Assembly (NCBI GenBank): GCA_009775125.1
Contig: VSPD01000050.1
Location: 1 to 19,779, forward strand
DNA length: 19,779 nucleotides
Direction: 5' to 3'
Origin: Muribaculaceae bacterium
Lineage (GTDB): Bacteria > Bacteroidota > Bacteroidia > Bacteroidales > Muribaculaceae
The translations under genes were made by a program, and so were the position numbers. The notes under the pieces were generated by a model. That model saw only the letters and a program-made list of their open reading frames with translations, was not told where the DNA came from and ran no database searches. Positions 1 through 7,867 of this stretch are shown in pieces; the stretch's first letter is position 1, and every line of letters starts with the position of its first letter.

Positions 1-21
1 TTATAATTTTTTTAATCGGAA

Positions 22-55
22 TAAAAAAATGCTAAAATCGCTTGGATTTTAGCAT
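22..55 (-). terminator. Intrinsic terminator of the small RNA
   Basis: A perfect 11-bp stem (29-39 with 45-55) has a 5-nt loop. On the minus strand it is followed at once by a run of T (plus-strand A run 23-29). The T run lies on the minus-strand side only, which fixes the direction. Confidence 0.75.
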
Positions 56-135
56 AGAATACGCTTTTTAATTATGTTGTTATAACATCCCGCCTCGCTT
101 TACCCCGGACCGGGCTTCTGCTGAGACGGTCTGCG
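22..135 (-). ncRNA. Candidate small non-coding RNA, about 110 nt, with own promoter and terminator
   Basis: A complete transcription unit is visible on the minus strand. A canonical Bacteroidetes promoter (-33 at 166-169, -7 at 139-146) would start RNA near 135, and an intrinsic terminator ends it near 22. The predicted RNA folds well. Plus-strand blocks 123-129 and 90-96 form a 7-bp stem with one G-U pair. Inside it a CCCG/CGGG hairpin sits at 104-114. A 5-bp hairpin follows (74-78 with 84-88), then the terminator stem. No open reading frame of useful length is present. I do not recognise the family; it lacks the conserved SRP RNA loop and is too short for 6S, tmRNA or RNase P RNA. The transcription unit is seen in the sequence; the role is unknown. 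Confidence 0.62.
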
Positions 136-138
136 CGA

Positions 139-169
139 CAAAAATAGTAAATATTTTTTACATGGCAAA
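139..169 (-). promoter_or_regulatory. Promoter of the small RNA
   Basis: Read on the minus strand this is TTTG (166-169), a 19-bp spacer and TATTTTTG (139-146). That matches the TTTG / TAnnTTTG consensus of the Bacteroidetes primary sigma factor exactly, with the usual spacing. It is one of the best promoter matches in the window, and it points to the small RNA rather than to any protein gene. Confidence 0.7.
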
Positions 170-234
170 GAAAATAATCATGCTATAAAAGAAATTAACG
201 TATCAATGTGAAATCATCGCCGCATTTCGGAGTT

Positions 235-306
235 TTTTTACGTTAATTGCCGTTAATCGGCCATTAATTTGGATTAATGAATAATTCGCGGCAATTAACG
301 TTAAAA
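235..306. repeat. Nested inverted repeat
   Basis: A perfect 13-bp inverted repeat (240-252 with 289-301) extends to 17 of 18 paired positions at 235-252 / 289-306. It encloses a second perfect 7-bp hairpin (262-268 with 273-279, loop TTGG). T runs flank the structure on both sides (233-239 and 307-312), so it could act as a terminator or barrier, or be the remnant of a small mobile sequence. No gene is associated with it. Confidence 0.6.
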
Positions 307-535
307 TTTTTTCGCAGAGCGACATGCTGCGAGGCACAGCTTCGCAGTGCTTGCCTCCAAACCCGGTTATCCAAGGAATCACGGCTTCGCCGTGGCTTGC
401 TTGCGAAAGTTGGATGAATTAATGTTGTTGCGCAGCGGACGTGCGGGCCGGGCGTCCCTGAGCTTAAAGCATTTGCTCGCGCGCTCTTACAGCAGGCTTG
501 TATATTTGAAAATTTCAGCAAATGTTTTAGCAGGT
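307..535. other. Hairpin-rich non-coding stretch with a degenerate palindromic repeat copy
   Basis: This GC-richer spacer holds several short hairpins: 327-332 with 342-347 (or alternatively with 312-317), and 380-385 with 389-394 (loop TTC). At 436-459 it has a degenerate copy of the repeat found at 6800-6823, with 20 of 24 positions identical. Short open frames cross it on both strands, but they have no start signals and follow the repeat structure. I see no convincing gene. Confidence 0.5.
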
Positions 536-559
536 GGCGGTTTATCGGGAATTTATGCT

Positions 560-567
560 TAACTTTG
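560..567 (+). promoter_or_regulatory. Probable -7 element for the acyl-CoA synthetase gene
   Basis: TAACTTTG matches TAnnTTTG and lies 18 bp before the ATG at 586, giving a very short leader. No good TTTG -33 element is found 19-21 bp upstream, so the promoter may be weak or need an activator. Confidence 0.5.
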
Positions 568-585
568 TAGCCAAATTTTATAGAA

Positions 586-2238
586 ATGCAACAACGCGAC
601 AGTCTCAATTTATATTTTCAGGATTCGGTGCGCGAAAACTGGGAGCGGTTGGCGCTCACTGATTTTAACTCGCTATCGCTCCAATACCGCGACATTGCCC
701 GCAAAATAGCCAAACTTCATATTCTTTACGAACAGGCCGGTATACGCAAAGGCGACAAGATTGCGCTTTGCGGAAAGAATTCGGCGCAATGGTCGGTGGC
801 ATTCCTCTCGGTCCTTACTTACGGGGCGGTGGTGGTGCCGATTCTACACGATTTCAAGGCCGACAATATCCATCATCTCGTAAATCACAGCGAGGCCCGT
901 CTCTTTTTCTGCGACGAGGCAATATGGGAGAATCTCGACCCTGACGCCATGCACGCTCTCGAAGGCGCGTTCCGCATATCCGACTTCGGCTTGCTTCTCA
1001 GCCGCTTCGATGTGATAGCGGATGCCCGAGCCCACCTCAACGAGCTGTTCGGACGCCGCTATCCCGAACGCTTCACTCAGGAAGATGTGGTGTATCATGT
1101 CGACAGCCCCGACGAGCTTGCGCTCATCAACTATACGTCGGGCTCGACCGGTTTTTCCAAGGGCGTGATGCTGCCTTACCGCGCATTGTGGTCGAACCTG
1201 CAATATTGCATCGACCATCTCAATTTCCTCGAACCCGGCGACGAGATAGTGTGCATGCTCCCCTTGGCACATATGTATGGCCTGATGATCGACCTGATTC
1301 ACTGCATGGCCAAGGGATGCCACATTTCGTTCCTCACGCGACTGCCGTCGCCGAAAATCATCATGGACGCTTTTGCCACCGTTCGCCCCAAGGTGATTGT
1401 GGCCGTGCCTCTTATTATCGAAAAGATTATAAAGACACGTGTGTTCCCGCTTCTCGACAAGCCGTTGATGAAGCTGCTGATGATGGTGCCGTTTGTCGAC
1501 GACCGTCTGCTGAACAAAATCAAGACCAAACTCACCGATACTTTCGGCGGACGCCTTGAAGAACTGATTATCGGCGGCGCGGGCCTCAACAAGGATGTGG
1601 AGGAATTTCTTCGCCGCATCAAATTTCCCTACACCGTGGGCTACGGCATGACCGAATGTGCCCCGCTCATCTCTTATGCGCCCTGGTATGAGGCTCGTCC
1701 GGCGTCGTGCGGCCGCATCGTCGACCGTATGGAGGCCCGCATCGACAGTCCCGACCCCGAAAACGTGCCCGGCGTGCTTTGGGTGAGAGGCGCCAACGTG
1801 ATGCTCGGTTATTACAAGAATCCCGAGGCTACCGAGTCGACCTTCCGCGACGGATGGATGTCGACCGGCGACATCTGCACTATGGACAGCGACGGCTTCC
1901 TCTATATACGTGGCCGCGACAAAAACATGATTCTCGGTCCGTCGGGCCAAAATATCTACCCCGAGGAAATAGAGCAGATTCTCAACAACCTGCCGTATGT
2001 GGCCGAATCGCTCGTAATCTCGGAGGACAACAAGCTTGTGGCCCTGATATATCCCGATATAGAGAACGCGACGCGCCAGGGCATGACCGGAAAGGAAATA
2101 GAGGAACTTATGTCGCAGAATGTGAAGCAGCTCAACTCCGAATTGCCGGCATATTCCCAGATTTCCAAATTCCGCCTCATGAGCGAGGAATTTGAGAAAA
2201 CGCCCAAACGCTCGATAAAACGCTATCTCTATCAATAG
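586..2238 (+). CDS. AMP-forming long-chain fatty-acid--CoA ligase (acyl-CoA synthetase)
   Basis: This is an ANL-superfamily enzyme of 550 residues that activates a carboxylic acid, probably a long-chain fatty acid, through an acyl-adenylate to the CoA thioester in the cytoplasm. Visible motifs in order are the phosphate-binding loop YTSGSTGFSKG (183-193), GYGMTE (352-357) at the adenylate site, STGD (426-429) with the ribose-binding Asp429, and the hinge GRDKNMI from 443. The C-terminal lid ends in TPKRSIKR (539-546). Length and motif order suit the bacterial FadD/FAA1 type. The start at 586 follows a -7 element. The large tamB-like gene begins 43 bp downstream, so the two may share a transcript. 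The exact substrate cannot be read from sequence; the lid motif has Ser543 where I would place the usual catalytic Lys. Confidence 0.88.
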   Translation: MQQRDSLNLYFQDSVRENWERLALTDFNSLSLQYRDIARKIAKLHILYEQAGIRKGDKIALCGKNSAQWSVAFLSVLTYGAVVVPILHDFKADNIHHLVNHSEARLFFCDEAIWENLDPDAMHALEGAFRISDFGLLLSRFDVIADARAHLNELFGRRYPERFTQEDVVYHVDSPDELALINYTSGSTGFSKGVMLPYRALWSNLQYCIDHLNFLEPGDEIVCMLPLAHMYGLMIDLIHCMAKGCHISFLTRLPSPKIIMDAFATVRPKVIVAVPLIIEKIIKTRVFPLLDKPLMKLLMMVPFVDDRLLNKIKTKLTDTFGGRLEELIIGGAGLNKDVEEFLRRIKFPYTVGYGMTECAPLISYAPWYEARPASCGRIVDRMEARIDSPDPENVPGVLWVRGANVMLGYYKNPEATESTFRDGWMSTGDICTMDSDGFLYIRGRDKNMILGPSGQNIYPEEIEQILNNLPYVAESLVISEDNKLVALIYPDIENATRQGMTGKEIEELMSQNVKQLNSELPAYSQISKFRLMSEEFEKTPKRSIKRYLYQ

Positions 2239-2281
2239 CAAACAATTTGTCATTTGTCGTTCGTCATTCATAATTGATAAA

Positions 2282-5200
2282 TTGAAACTCCTCCGAGGCA
2301 TAATGGTAGTGTTGCTGGTGCTGCTTGTGGCAGTGCCGGCAACGTTATATCTTGTGCTCTCGTCCGACCCCGCGCAGGAGCGTCTTCGCAGCGCTGTGGA
2401 AACGGAGCTTTCCGACCTGCTCGGCGCCGATGTGAGCGTCGGGCGTCTTTCGTTCAGGCCTTTCAACCGGCTTGAAATATGCGATATTGCCGTGCTTGAC
2501 GCCCGCAGCGACACTGCGCTTGCCATCGACTGTGCCGAGGCGCGCTTCGAAACGTCCGATTTCATCTTTCACAAAAAACTCATCACCGACTATGTGCGTT
2601 TGCAACGCCCCGTCGTAAGGCTGAGCCGCGACAGTGCCGGCGCTCCCCTGAATATTGCCGGAATCATCGCCCGGCTTAACCGTCCGCGGCCAAAGAAAGA
2701 GCCGTCGACGGTGGTTGTGCGCCTCAATTCTGTGGAAATTGCCGACGGGGTGCTTTCCTACGATGTGCTATCCGATTCCGCAGCCGTGGCCGGGCGGTTC
2801 TGTCCCGGACATATTCTTGTCGAGGAGCTGAACCTGCAAGCCTTTGCTCCGAGAGTGTCGGCCGACCGAATCGACTTCACTGTGCGCCGGTTCGGATTTG
2901 TCGAAAGGTCAGGATTTGTTCTTTCCAATCTTGAAGCCAAGGCGATTCTGTCGTCCGACAGTGTGGCTGTCGAGCGGCTTTCCGTATCGTTGCCGTCGTC
3001 GCATATCTCCCTCCGGCCGCTGTCGTTGCCCGTCGGCATCAAAGAACTGTCTACCGCAGGCCGCGCCACACCCGTGTCTGTGGCCTTGGAGCAGTCGACA
3101 CTCGCATTGGCCGACATCGCGCCATTTGTAAAATTGCCCGGTAATATTCCCGCCGGAGAAACATTGAAATTCGATGCCGAGGCGTCTGTCGCCGGCGGCG
3201 CGCTCGACTTGCGCCGTTTCAACGTCGTAGCCGCCAAATGCCGCCTAAACGCTTCGGCGGCGGGAAAGGTGTCGGACATATTCCACCTTTCAGAGGCCGA
3301 TTTCGATTTTGATGTAAATGTAAACGCCGATGCCGATTTGCCTTTTGTCCCGCTTTCTTTTGCGCCGGCAAAGGCCGATATTGCCGTGAGAGGAACCCTT
3401 GCCCAAGCCTTGGTCTCCGGAAATGTGCGTTCCCGCTGGGCCGAAGCCGGTTTCGACGGCACATTCCAAAAAACTGCGTCCTTCTTCGATTTCGATGCTA
3501 CGGTCGACGTCGCATCTGTGGCGTTGGGGCACTTGACACGCTCTGCCGAATTAGGCGATGCCTCGGGTTTTGTCGAGGCTCATGGCCGGATTCCGGTGTC
3601 GGGAATCACCAATTCTACGGCAGGTGTGCGTCTCGATCGCGGCACTGTTGTGTTCCGCGGTCATCGCTACGAAAATATTGCTGTCGACGGGCATCTCGAT
3701 CGCGGTTTGGCGCAAGTATCGGCATGTGTCGGCGACCCGCTGCTCTCCGTCGACATAGCGGCGGGTGTCTCTGATTGCTTTGCCCGCATCCCTTCCGCGC
3801 TCGATTTTAACATAGACCTGCACCGTGCCGCGCTCCACGACATGGGTTTCGTCTCCGACCGTTATGCCGATTTCACGGCGTCGGGACATTTTGCCGGGGA
3901 ATTTGCCTCAGAGCAAGGTGTGCCGGTGAAAACCATACTCGACTTTTCCGACATCACTTTCTTCGATTCGGCAGGCGAGGGGATAGATATGAAAAACTTC
4001 GACCTTACGGCTATTCCCGGCGACATTCATATCGCGTCCGATTACATCACCGGGTCTATCGACGGCGATTTCAACCCATTGAGCATTGTCGACGATTTTA
4101 ATGAAATAGCCGATGTGTGCATCGACATGCCTTATCAGCGTCAGAATATGCCGGCCCGTAAGAAAGAACACGCCGTGCGCAATGATTTCTCTTTCGATTT
4201 CGAGATTGAGAAGGCGGCGCGTCTGTGCGACTTTTTCGGGCTTCCGGTAAAACCGGCCGTACCCGTTGCCATAGCAGGCGACTTCTCATACCCGAGACGC
4301 ACGGCCTCGGTCATGGCCGATGCCCCGTGGCTGCTCCAGGGAAAGAAGCATATAGAGAACACCCTCGTGTCGGCGTCGCTCAATTCCGGCGACAGCGGCA
4401 AAGCCTATGTCTATGCCACAACCGAATTTCCCACCCAGAAAGGACCCATGACCATTGTGGCCAACCATATAGCCGAAGGTTCGGTCGGCAACACCGGCAT
4501 CGATTGGGAGATACGCCGTAAGATTCCCATCAACGGGAAAATCAGTTTCGGCTCCACAGTGCTTCCCGACCCTAACGGAGGCATAGCCGCCACCGTAAAT
4601 TTCTATCCCGGAGAGATAAACTTCGGGTCTGACACATGGGAGATAAAGCCGTCGGTCATCTCATGGCGTCCCGGATTGCTCGCTGTCGACCGCTTTGCAC
4701 TATCTACCGACGACCAAAATATATTGGTCGACGGGCGCGCTTCCGCTTCGCCCGACGATGTGCTTAATGTCGACCTCAAAGATATTCACTTGCTCGATAT
4801 ATTCGAGACGCTTCAAATCGACAAGGCCCTTATCTCCGGCTCGGCCACAGGCAGCCTTACGGCCCGGGCATTGTTTTCGGAAGCTCCGCAGATTTCGGCT
4901 ACAAGCCTGCATGTGCGCGACATCGGCTACAACCGTTGCACCCTCGGCGATGCCGACGTGGCTGTTGAGTTCCTCCCCGAAAAAAAGGCTTTCTCGCTCG
5001 ATGCCGACGTGCACCAAAGCGACGGCCGGCAGTCCCACATCTTCGGCACTATCACGCCGGCATCGGAAGAACTCGACATCACCTTTGAGGCCGACCGTGT
5101 GAAAGTAGGCTTTATGAAGCCGTTCATGGAGGCCTTTGCTTCCGATGTACGTGGATATGCCTCGGGCCGCGCCCATCTTTTTGGCACATTCAAGTATATC

Positions 5201-6709
5201 GATCTCGAAGGCGACATTTATGCCGACTCCTTGCAGCTGAAACTCGACTTTACCAACACCTGGTACACAGCGTCCGATTCCCTGCACATCACCCCCGGCC
5301 ACATCGCCCTCAAAGACATAGCCATACGCGACATATACGGCAATTCGGCCCGTCTCAACGGATATGTCGACCACGTTTTCTTCCACGACCCCACTTTTGA
5401 GTTTGCGGTGACCGATGCCCGCAATTTCCTTGCCTACGACGTCAACTCCAAATTGTCGCCCGACTGGTACGGCCGGATATTTGGAAACGGCTCGGCACAT
5501 GTCGTCGGCCGTCCCGGCGTAGTCGACATAGGCGTGAACATGTCATCCGCGCCAAGCTCATCATTTACATTCGTCCTTTCCGATACCGAGGAGGCCGGCG
5601 AGTACTCGTTTATTACCTTCCGCGATGTAACGCCTGTGACCGTAACGGATTCGATAACGGAAATCGACCCCGACGTAGCCCTGCTCGCTCGCGCCGATTC
5701 GCTCGTGGTGGAGACTCCGACAGCCTATAATATGGACTTGCAGATGGATATAACCCCCGACGCGCAGATGACAATCGTGATGGACCCGATCGGCGGCGAC
5801 CGCATTAAGGCCAACGGCAGCGGAAATCTGCGCCTCACTTACGGCTCTGTCAACAACGACCTGCGCATGTACGGCACATACACGCTCGACCGGGGTTCTT
5901 ACAACTTTACCCTTCAGGATATCATATTAAAAGACTTCACCATCCGTGAAGGGTCGTCTATAACTTTCACCGGCGATCCTTATTCCGCCAATCTTGCCAT
6001 CAACGCCGTATATTCCGTTAACGCCAATCTGTCCGACCTCGACGAATCTTTCTTGCAGGACAAGGACCTTAACCGCACAAACGTGCCCGTCAACGCCTTG
6101 CTGCAAGTGACAGGCGACATGCGCCAGCCCGACATAACGTTCGACCTCGAATTCCCGACCCTGACATCCGACACCTACCGCAAGGTGCGCTCCATCGTCT
6201 CCACCGAGGAGATGATGAACCGCCAGATTATCTACCTGCTGGCTCTCAACCGATTCTACACGCCCGACTATATGGCGTCGACCACCAAGGGCAATGAGCT
6301 GTTTTCCGTGGCGTCGTCGACCATTGCGTCGCAGCTTTCGTCGATGCTCGGCAAGCTGTCGGAAAACTGGTCGATAGCTCCAAACCTGCGCTCCGACCGC
6401 GGCGACTTCTCCGACGTGGAGGTAGACCTCACCCTTCAATCCACCTTGCTCAACAATCGCCTCCTGTTCAACGGCAATTTCGGCTACCGCGACAAGACTC
6501 TCAACACCAACCAGTTTGTGGGCGACTTCGACATTGAATATCTCCTCAACCGCAAAGGCTCGTGGCGATTGAAAGCCTACAACCGCTACAACGACCAAAA
6601 CTACTACCTTCGTACAGCCGCCACAACCCAAGGCGTGGGCATCATGTACCGTCGCGATTTCGACAACATGTTCAACTTCCTCCGCCACAAAAAGAAAGAA
6701 GACGAATAA
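2282..6709 (+). CDS. tamB: TamB/DUF490-type envelope translocation and assembly protein
   Basis: This is a very large AsmA-like protein (1475 residues). The family forms long beta-groove bridges from inner to outer membrane and is linked to phospholipid transport and outer-membrane protein assembly. Visible here are an N-terminal membrane anchor (about residues 7-27) after a basic MKLLRG start, a long run of repetitive beta-rich sequence with no catalytic motif, and a C-terminal TamB domain (roughly the last 450 residues) ending in a basic tail HKKKEDE. The start is TTG at 2282; the first in-frame ATG is at 2303. TTG is preferred because it keeps the positive charges before the anchor, but either is possible. 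It follows the acyl-CoA synthetase by 43 bp and converges on the regulator gene downstream. No TamA/BamA-type partner lies in the window. Confidence 0.85.
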   Translation: MKLLRGIMVVLLVLLVAVPATLYLVLSSDPAQERLRSAVETELSDLLGADVSVGRLSFRPFNRLEICDIAVLDARSDTALAIDCAEARFETSDFIFHKKLITDYVRLQRPVVRLSRDSAGAPLNIAGIIARLNRPRPKKEPSTVVVRLNSVEIADGVLSYDVLSDSAAVAGRFCPGHILVEELNLQAFAPRVSADRIDFTVRRFGFVERSGFVLSNLEAKAILSSDSVAVERLSVSLPSSHISLRPLSLPVGIKELSTAGRATPVSVALEQSTLALADIAPFVKLPGNIPAGETLKFDAEASVAGGALDLRRFNVVAAKCRLNASAAGKVSDIFHLSEADFDFDVNVNADADLPFVPLSFAPAKADIAVRGTLAQALVSGNVRSRWAEAGFDGTFQKTASFFDFDATVDVASVALGHLTRSAELGDASGFVEAHGRIPVSGITNSTAGVRLDRGTVVFRGHRYENIAVDGHLDRGLAQVSACVGDPLLSVDIAAGVSDCFARIPSALDFNIDLHRAALHDMGFVSDRYADFTASGHFAGEFASEQGVPVKTILDFSDITFFDSAGEGIDMKNFDLTAIPGDIHIASDYITGSIDGDFNPLSIVDDFNEIADVCIDMPYQRQNMPARKKEHAVRNDFSFDFEIEKAARLCDFFGLPVKPAVPVAIAGDFSYPRRTASVMADAPWLLQGKKHIENTLVSASLNSGDSGKAYVYATTEFPTQKGPMTIVANHIAEGSVGNTGIDWEIRRKIPINGKISFGSTVLPDPNGGIAATVNFYPGEINFGSDTWEIKPSVISWRPGLLAVDRFALSTDDQNILVDGRASASPDDVLNVDLKDIHLLDIFETLQIDKALISGSATGSLTARALFSEAPQISATSLHVRDIGYNRCTLGDADVAVEFLPEKKAFSLDADVHQSDGRQSHIFGTITPASEELDITFEADRVKVGFMKPFMEAFASDVRGYASGRAHLFGTFKYIDLEGDIYADSLQLKLDFTNTWYTASDSLHITPGHIALKDIAIRDIYGNSARLNGYVDHVFFHDPTFEFAVTDARNFLAYDVNSKLSPDWYGRIFGNGSAHVVGRPGVVDIGVNMSSAPSSSFTFVLSDTEEAGEYSFITFRDVTPVTVTDSITEIDPDVALLARADSLVVETPTAYNMDLQMDITPDAQMTIVMDPIGGDRIKANGSGNLRLTYGSVNNDLRMYGTYTLDRGSYNFTLQDIILKDFTIREGSSITFTGDPYSANLAINAVYSVNANLSDLDESFLQDKDLNRTNVPVNALLQVTGDMRQPDITFDLEFPTLTSDTYRKVRSIVSTEEMMNRQIIYLLALNRFYTPDYMASTTKGNELFSVASSTIASQLSSMLGKLSENWSIAPNLRSDRGDFSDVEVDLTLQSTLLNNRLLFNGNFGYRDKTLNTNQFVGDFDIEYLLNRKGSWRLKAYNRYNDQNYYLRTAATTQGVGIMYRRDFDNMFNFLRHKKKEDE

Positions 6710-6732
6710 CAATCGGGAAAAGATACCAAACA

Positions 6733-6825
6733 GTAGGGACGTACGGCCCGTGCGTCCGGGAAATCATATTGGTTTTATTGATAATCAATTATTCATCTGC
6801 GGACGCACGAGCCGTGCGTCCCTAC
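6733..6825. repeat. Paired palindromic repeats forming a long inverted repeat
   Basis: Two 26-bp arms (6733-6758 and 6800-6825) are inverted copies with 24 of 26 positions matching, separated by a 41-bp AT-rich centre. Each arm is itself close to a palindrome (GGACG..CG....CG..CGTCC). The structure lies between the convergent tamB and TetR-type genes and could act as a transcript end in both directions, although no T run follows it. Related copies occur at 436-459 and 13721-13738, so this is a dispersed intergenic repeat family. Confidence 0.75.
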
Positions 6826-6867
6826 AATCTCGGCATAAACAGCCTTTCTGACATACCCGCTGAACCG

Positions 6868-6907
6868 TAATAAAAACAAATAAGGCCATCCCGTGCGGGA
6901 TGGCCTT
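6868..6907 (-). terminator. Intrinsic terminator of the TetR-type gene
   Basis: A perfect 11-bp stem (6882-6892 with 6897-6907, loop GTGC in plus-strand reading) is followed on the minus strand by a T-rich tract (ATTTGTTTTTATT). It lies 33 bp past the stop codon of the regulator gene. Confidence 0.8.
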
Positions 6908-6940
6908 GCAGCTATGAGAAATGCAAAAGTTTAGCCTATA

Positions 6941-7639
6941 TCAAAAGACACATTCGGCGATTATTTCTTCCGACACGCCGTGCTCGCGCAGACGGCGTGC
7001 GATTCCGGCCTTTTCATCGGCCTCGTTGCGCACGGCATAGATGTGGCGGATAATACGGTTGAGCACCGCTTTGAGACGGCGACGGCCTTCTTCGTTCGAA
7101 AGGTCGATGCCGTAGAACGGGCTGAGTTTCTGATGCAGGGCTATATAGTACACGCCGCCGATCATCAGCGCCATTGTGCACATTATATCCACGTCGGTGC
7201 CTTCAAATTCCTTGGTGTATCCTTTTGTCACGGGAGTGGCATGGAGTTCTCGAAGCGCCGATGTGCGCAGGGTTGTGGCGTTCTTTTGCGCGATTTCCCA
7301 ACGGAGTATCTCGCGCATCATATCGTCGGAAGCTATTTTTGATACGAATTCCGACAGCAGTTGAGTCAGGCCTTCTTCTGAAACAAGTTTGGCTTCAACC
7401 TGTTTGAAGAGCTCTGAAAGCCAGTAGTCATATTTTTTTACATACGCATCGTAAAACTCGTCGAGGTCGCGGTATCGGTTGTAAAATACCTGCGGTTCAA
7501 TTCGTGCACGTTTGATTATGCCCGTGACCAACGACGATGTGAATCCGTTTTCCAGGATTTCATCTTCGGCAGCCTGTTGGATTGCAGCCACGATATTTGC
7601 CTTGGACCTTCGCTGACGCCTTGGTTTTGGTTCTGTCAT
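6941..7639 (-). CDS. TetR/AcrR-family transcriptional regulator
   Basis: A predicted one-component DNA-binding regulator of 232 residues. A basic N-terminal tail (KPRRQRRSK, 5-13) is followed by a helix-turn-helix about residues 16-62, where GFTSSLVTGII and the FYNRYRDLDEFYDAY stretch match the TetR pattern (helix-turn-helix followed by F/YxxFxxKdeL). The C-terminal part, which would bind ligand and dimerise, is not family-specific. I chose ATG at 7639 because a longer frame starting at TTG 7657 has weaker support. No efflux or metabolic operon lies divergently beside it: the neighbour upstream is DUF2851 on the same strand, 228 bp away. Its target is therefore not evident. It has its own terminator and a plausible promoter. 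Confidence 0.82.
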   Translation of the reverse strand: MTEPKPRRQRRSKANIVAAIQQAAEDEILENGFTSSLVTGIIKRARIEPQVFYNRYRDLDEFYDAYVKKYDYWLSELFKQVEAKLVSEEGLTQLLSEFVSKIASDDMMREILRWEIAQKNATTLRTSALRELHATPVTKGYTKEFEGTDVDIMCTMALMIGGVYYIALHQKLSPFYGIDLSNEEGRRRLKAVLNRIIRHIYAVRNEADEKAGIARRLREHGVSEEIIAECVF

Positions 7640-7762
7640 CTTGTTATAAAGTGTCAAAATGTTAATTAAATCTTACAGAATAATCTCCATTTAGAAATAA
7701 CAACATACAAAATGTGTGCAAGGAGAGTAGATATTTAAACAAATGGTGATAATTTCGTGGTG

Positions 7763-7770
7763 CAAATATA
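7763..7770 (-). promoter_or_regulatory. Possible -7 element of the TetR-type gene
   Basis: Minus-strand TATATTTG matches TAnnTTTG, 123 bp before the ATG. No matching TTTG lies 19-21 bp further upstream, so the assignment is tentative. The rest of the spacer 7640-7867 is AT-rich with nothing else I can identify. Confidence 0.4.
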
Positions 7771-7867
7771 CTTGATAAAATTGGAATTTAGGTTGAATAA
7801 AGGTGAAATTTAAGACAAATTACTGCGAAATGTTATTAAAACTTGTTAAAAAGTGTATCATATAGAA

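Noticed and set aside
22..135. Small RNA as 4.5S/SRP, 6S or tmRNA
   Set aside because: The conserved SRP GGAA-loop region is absent, the length is too short for 6S or tmRNA, and there is no long closing stem between the two ends.
264..608. Short open frames on both strands of the first spacer (including plus 347-562)
   Set aside because: They overlap palindromic repeats, have no start signals and show low-complexity, unfamiliar sequence.
844..2565. 573-codon open frame on the minus strand across the synthetase/tamB junction
   Set aside because: It is antisense to two genes with clear family motifs, shows no recognisable domain and lacks a promoter; it is a by-product of codon bias on the other strand.
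7640..7657. Longer TTG start for the TetR-type gene
   Set aside because: The ATG at 7639 directly precedes the basic N-terminal tail; the extra six codons add nothing family-like.
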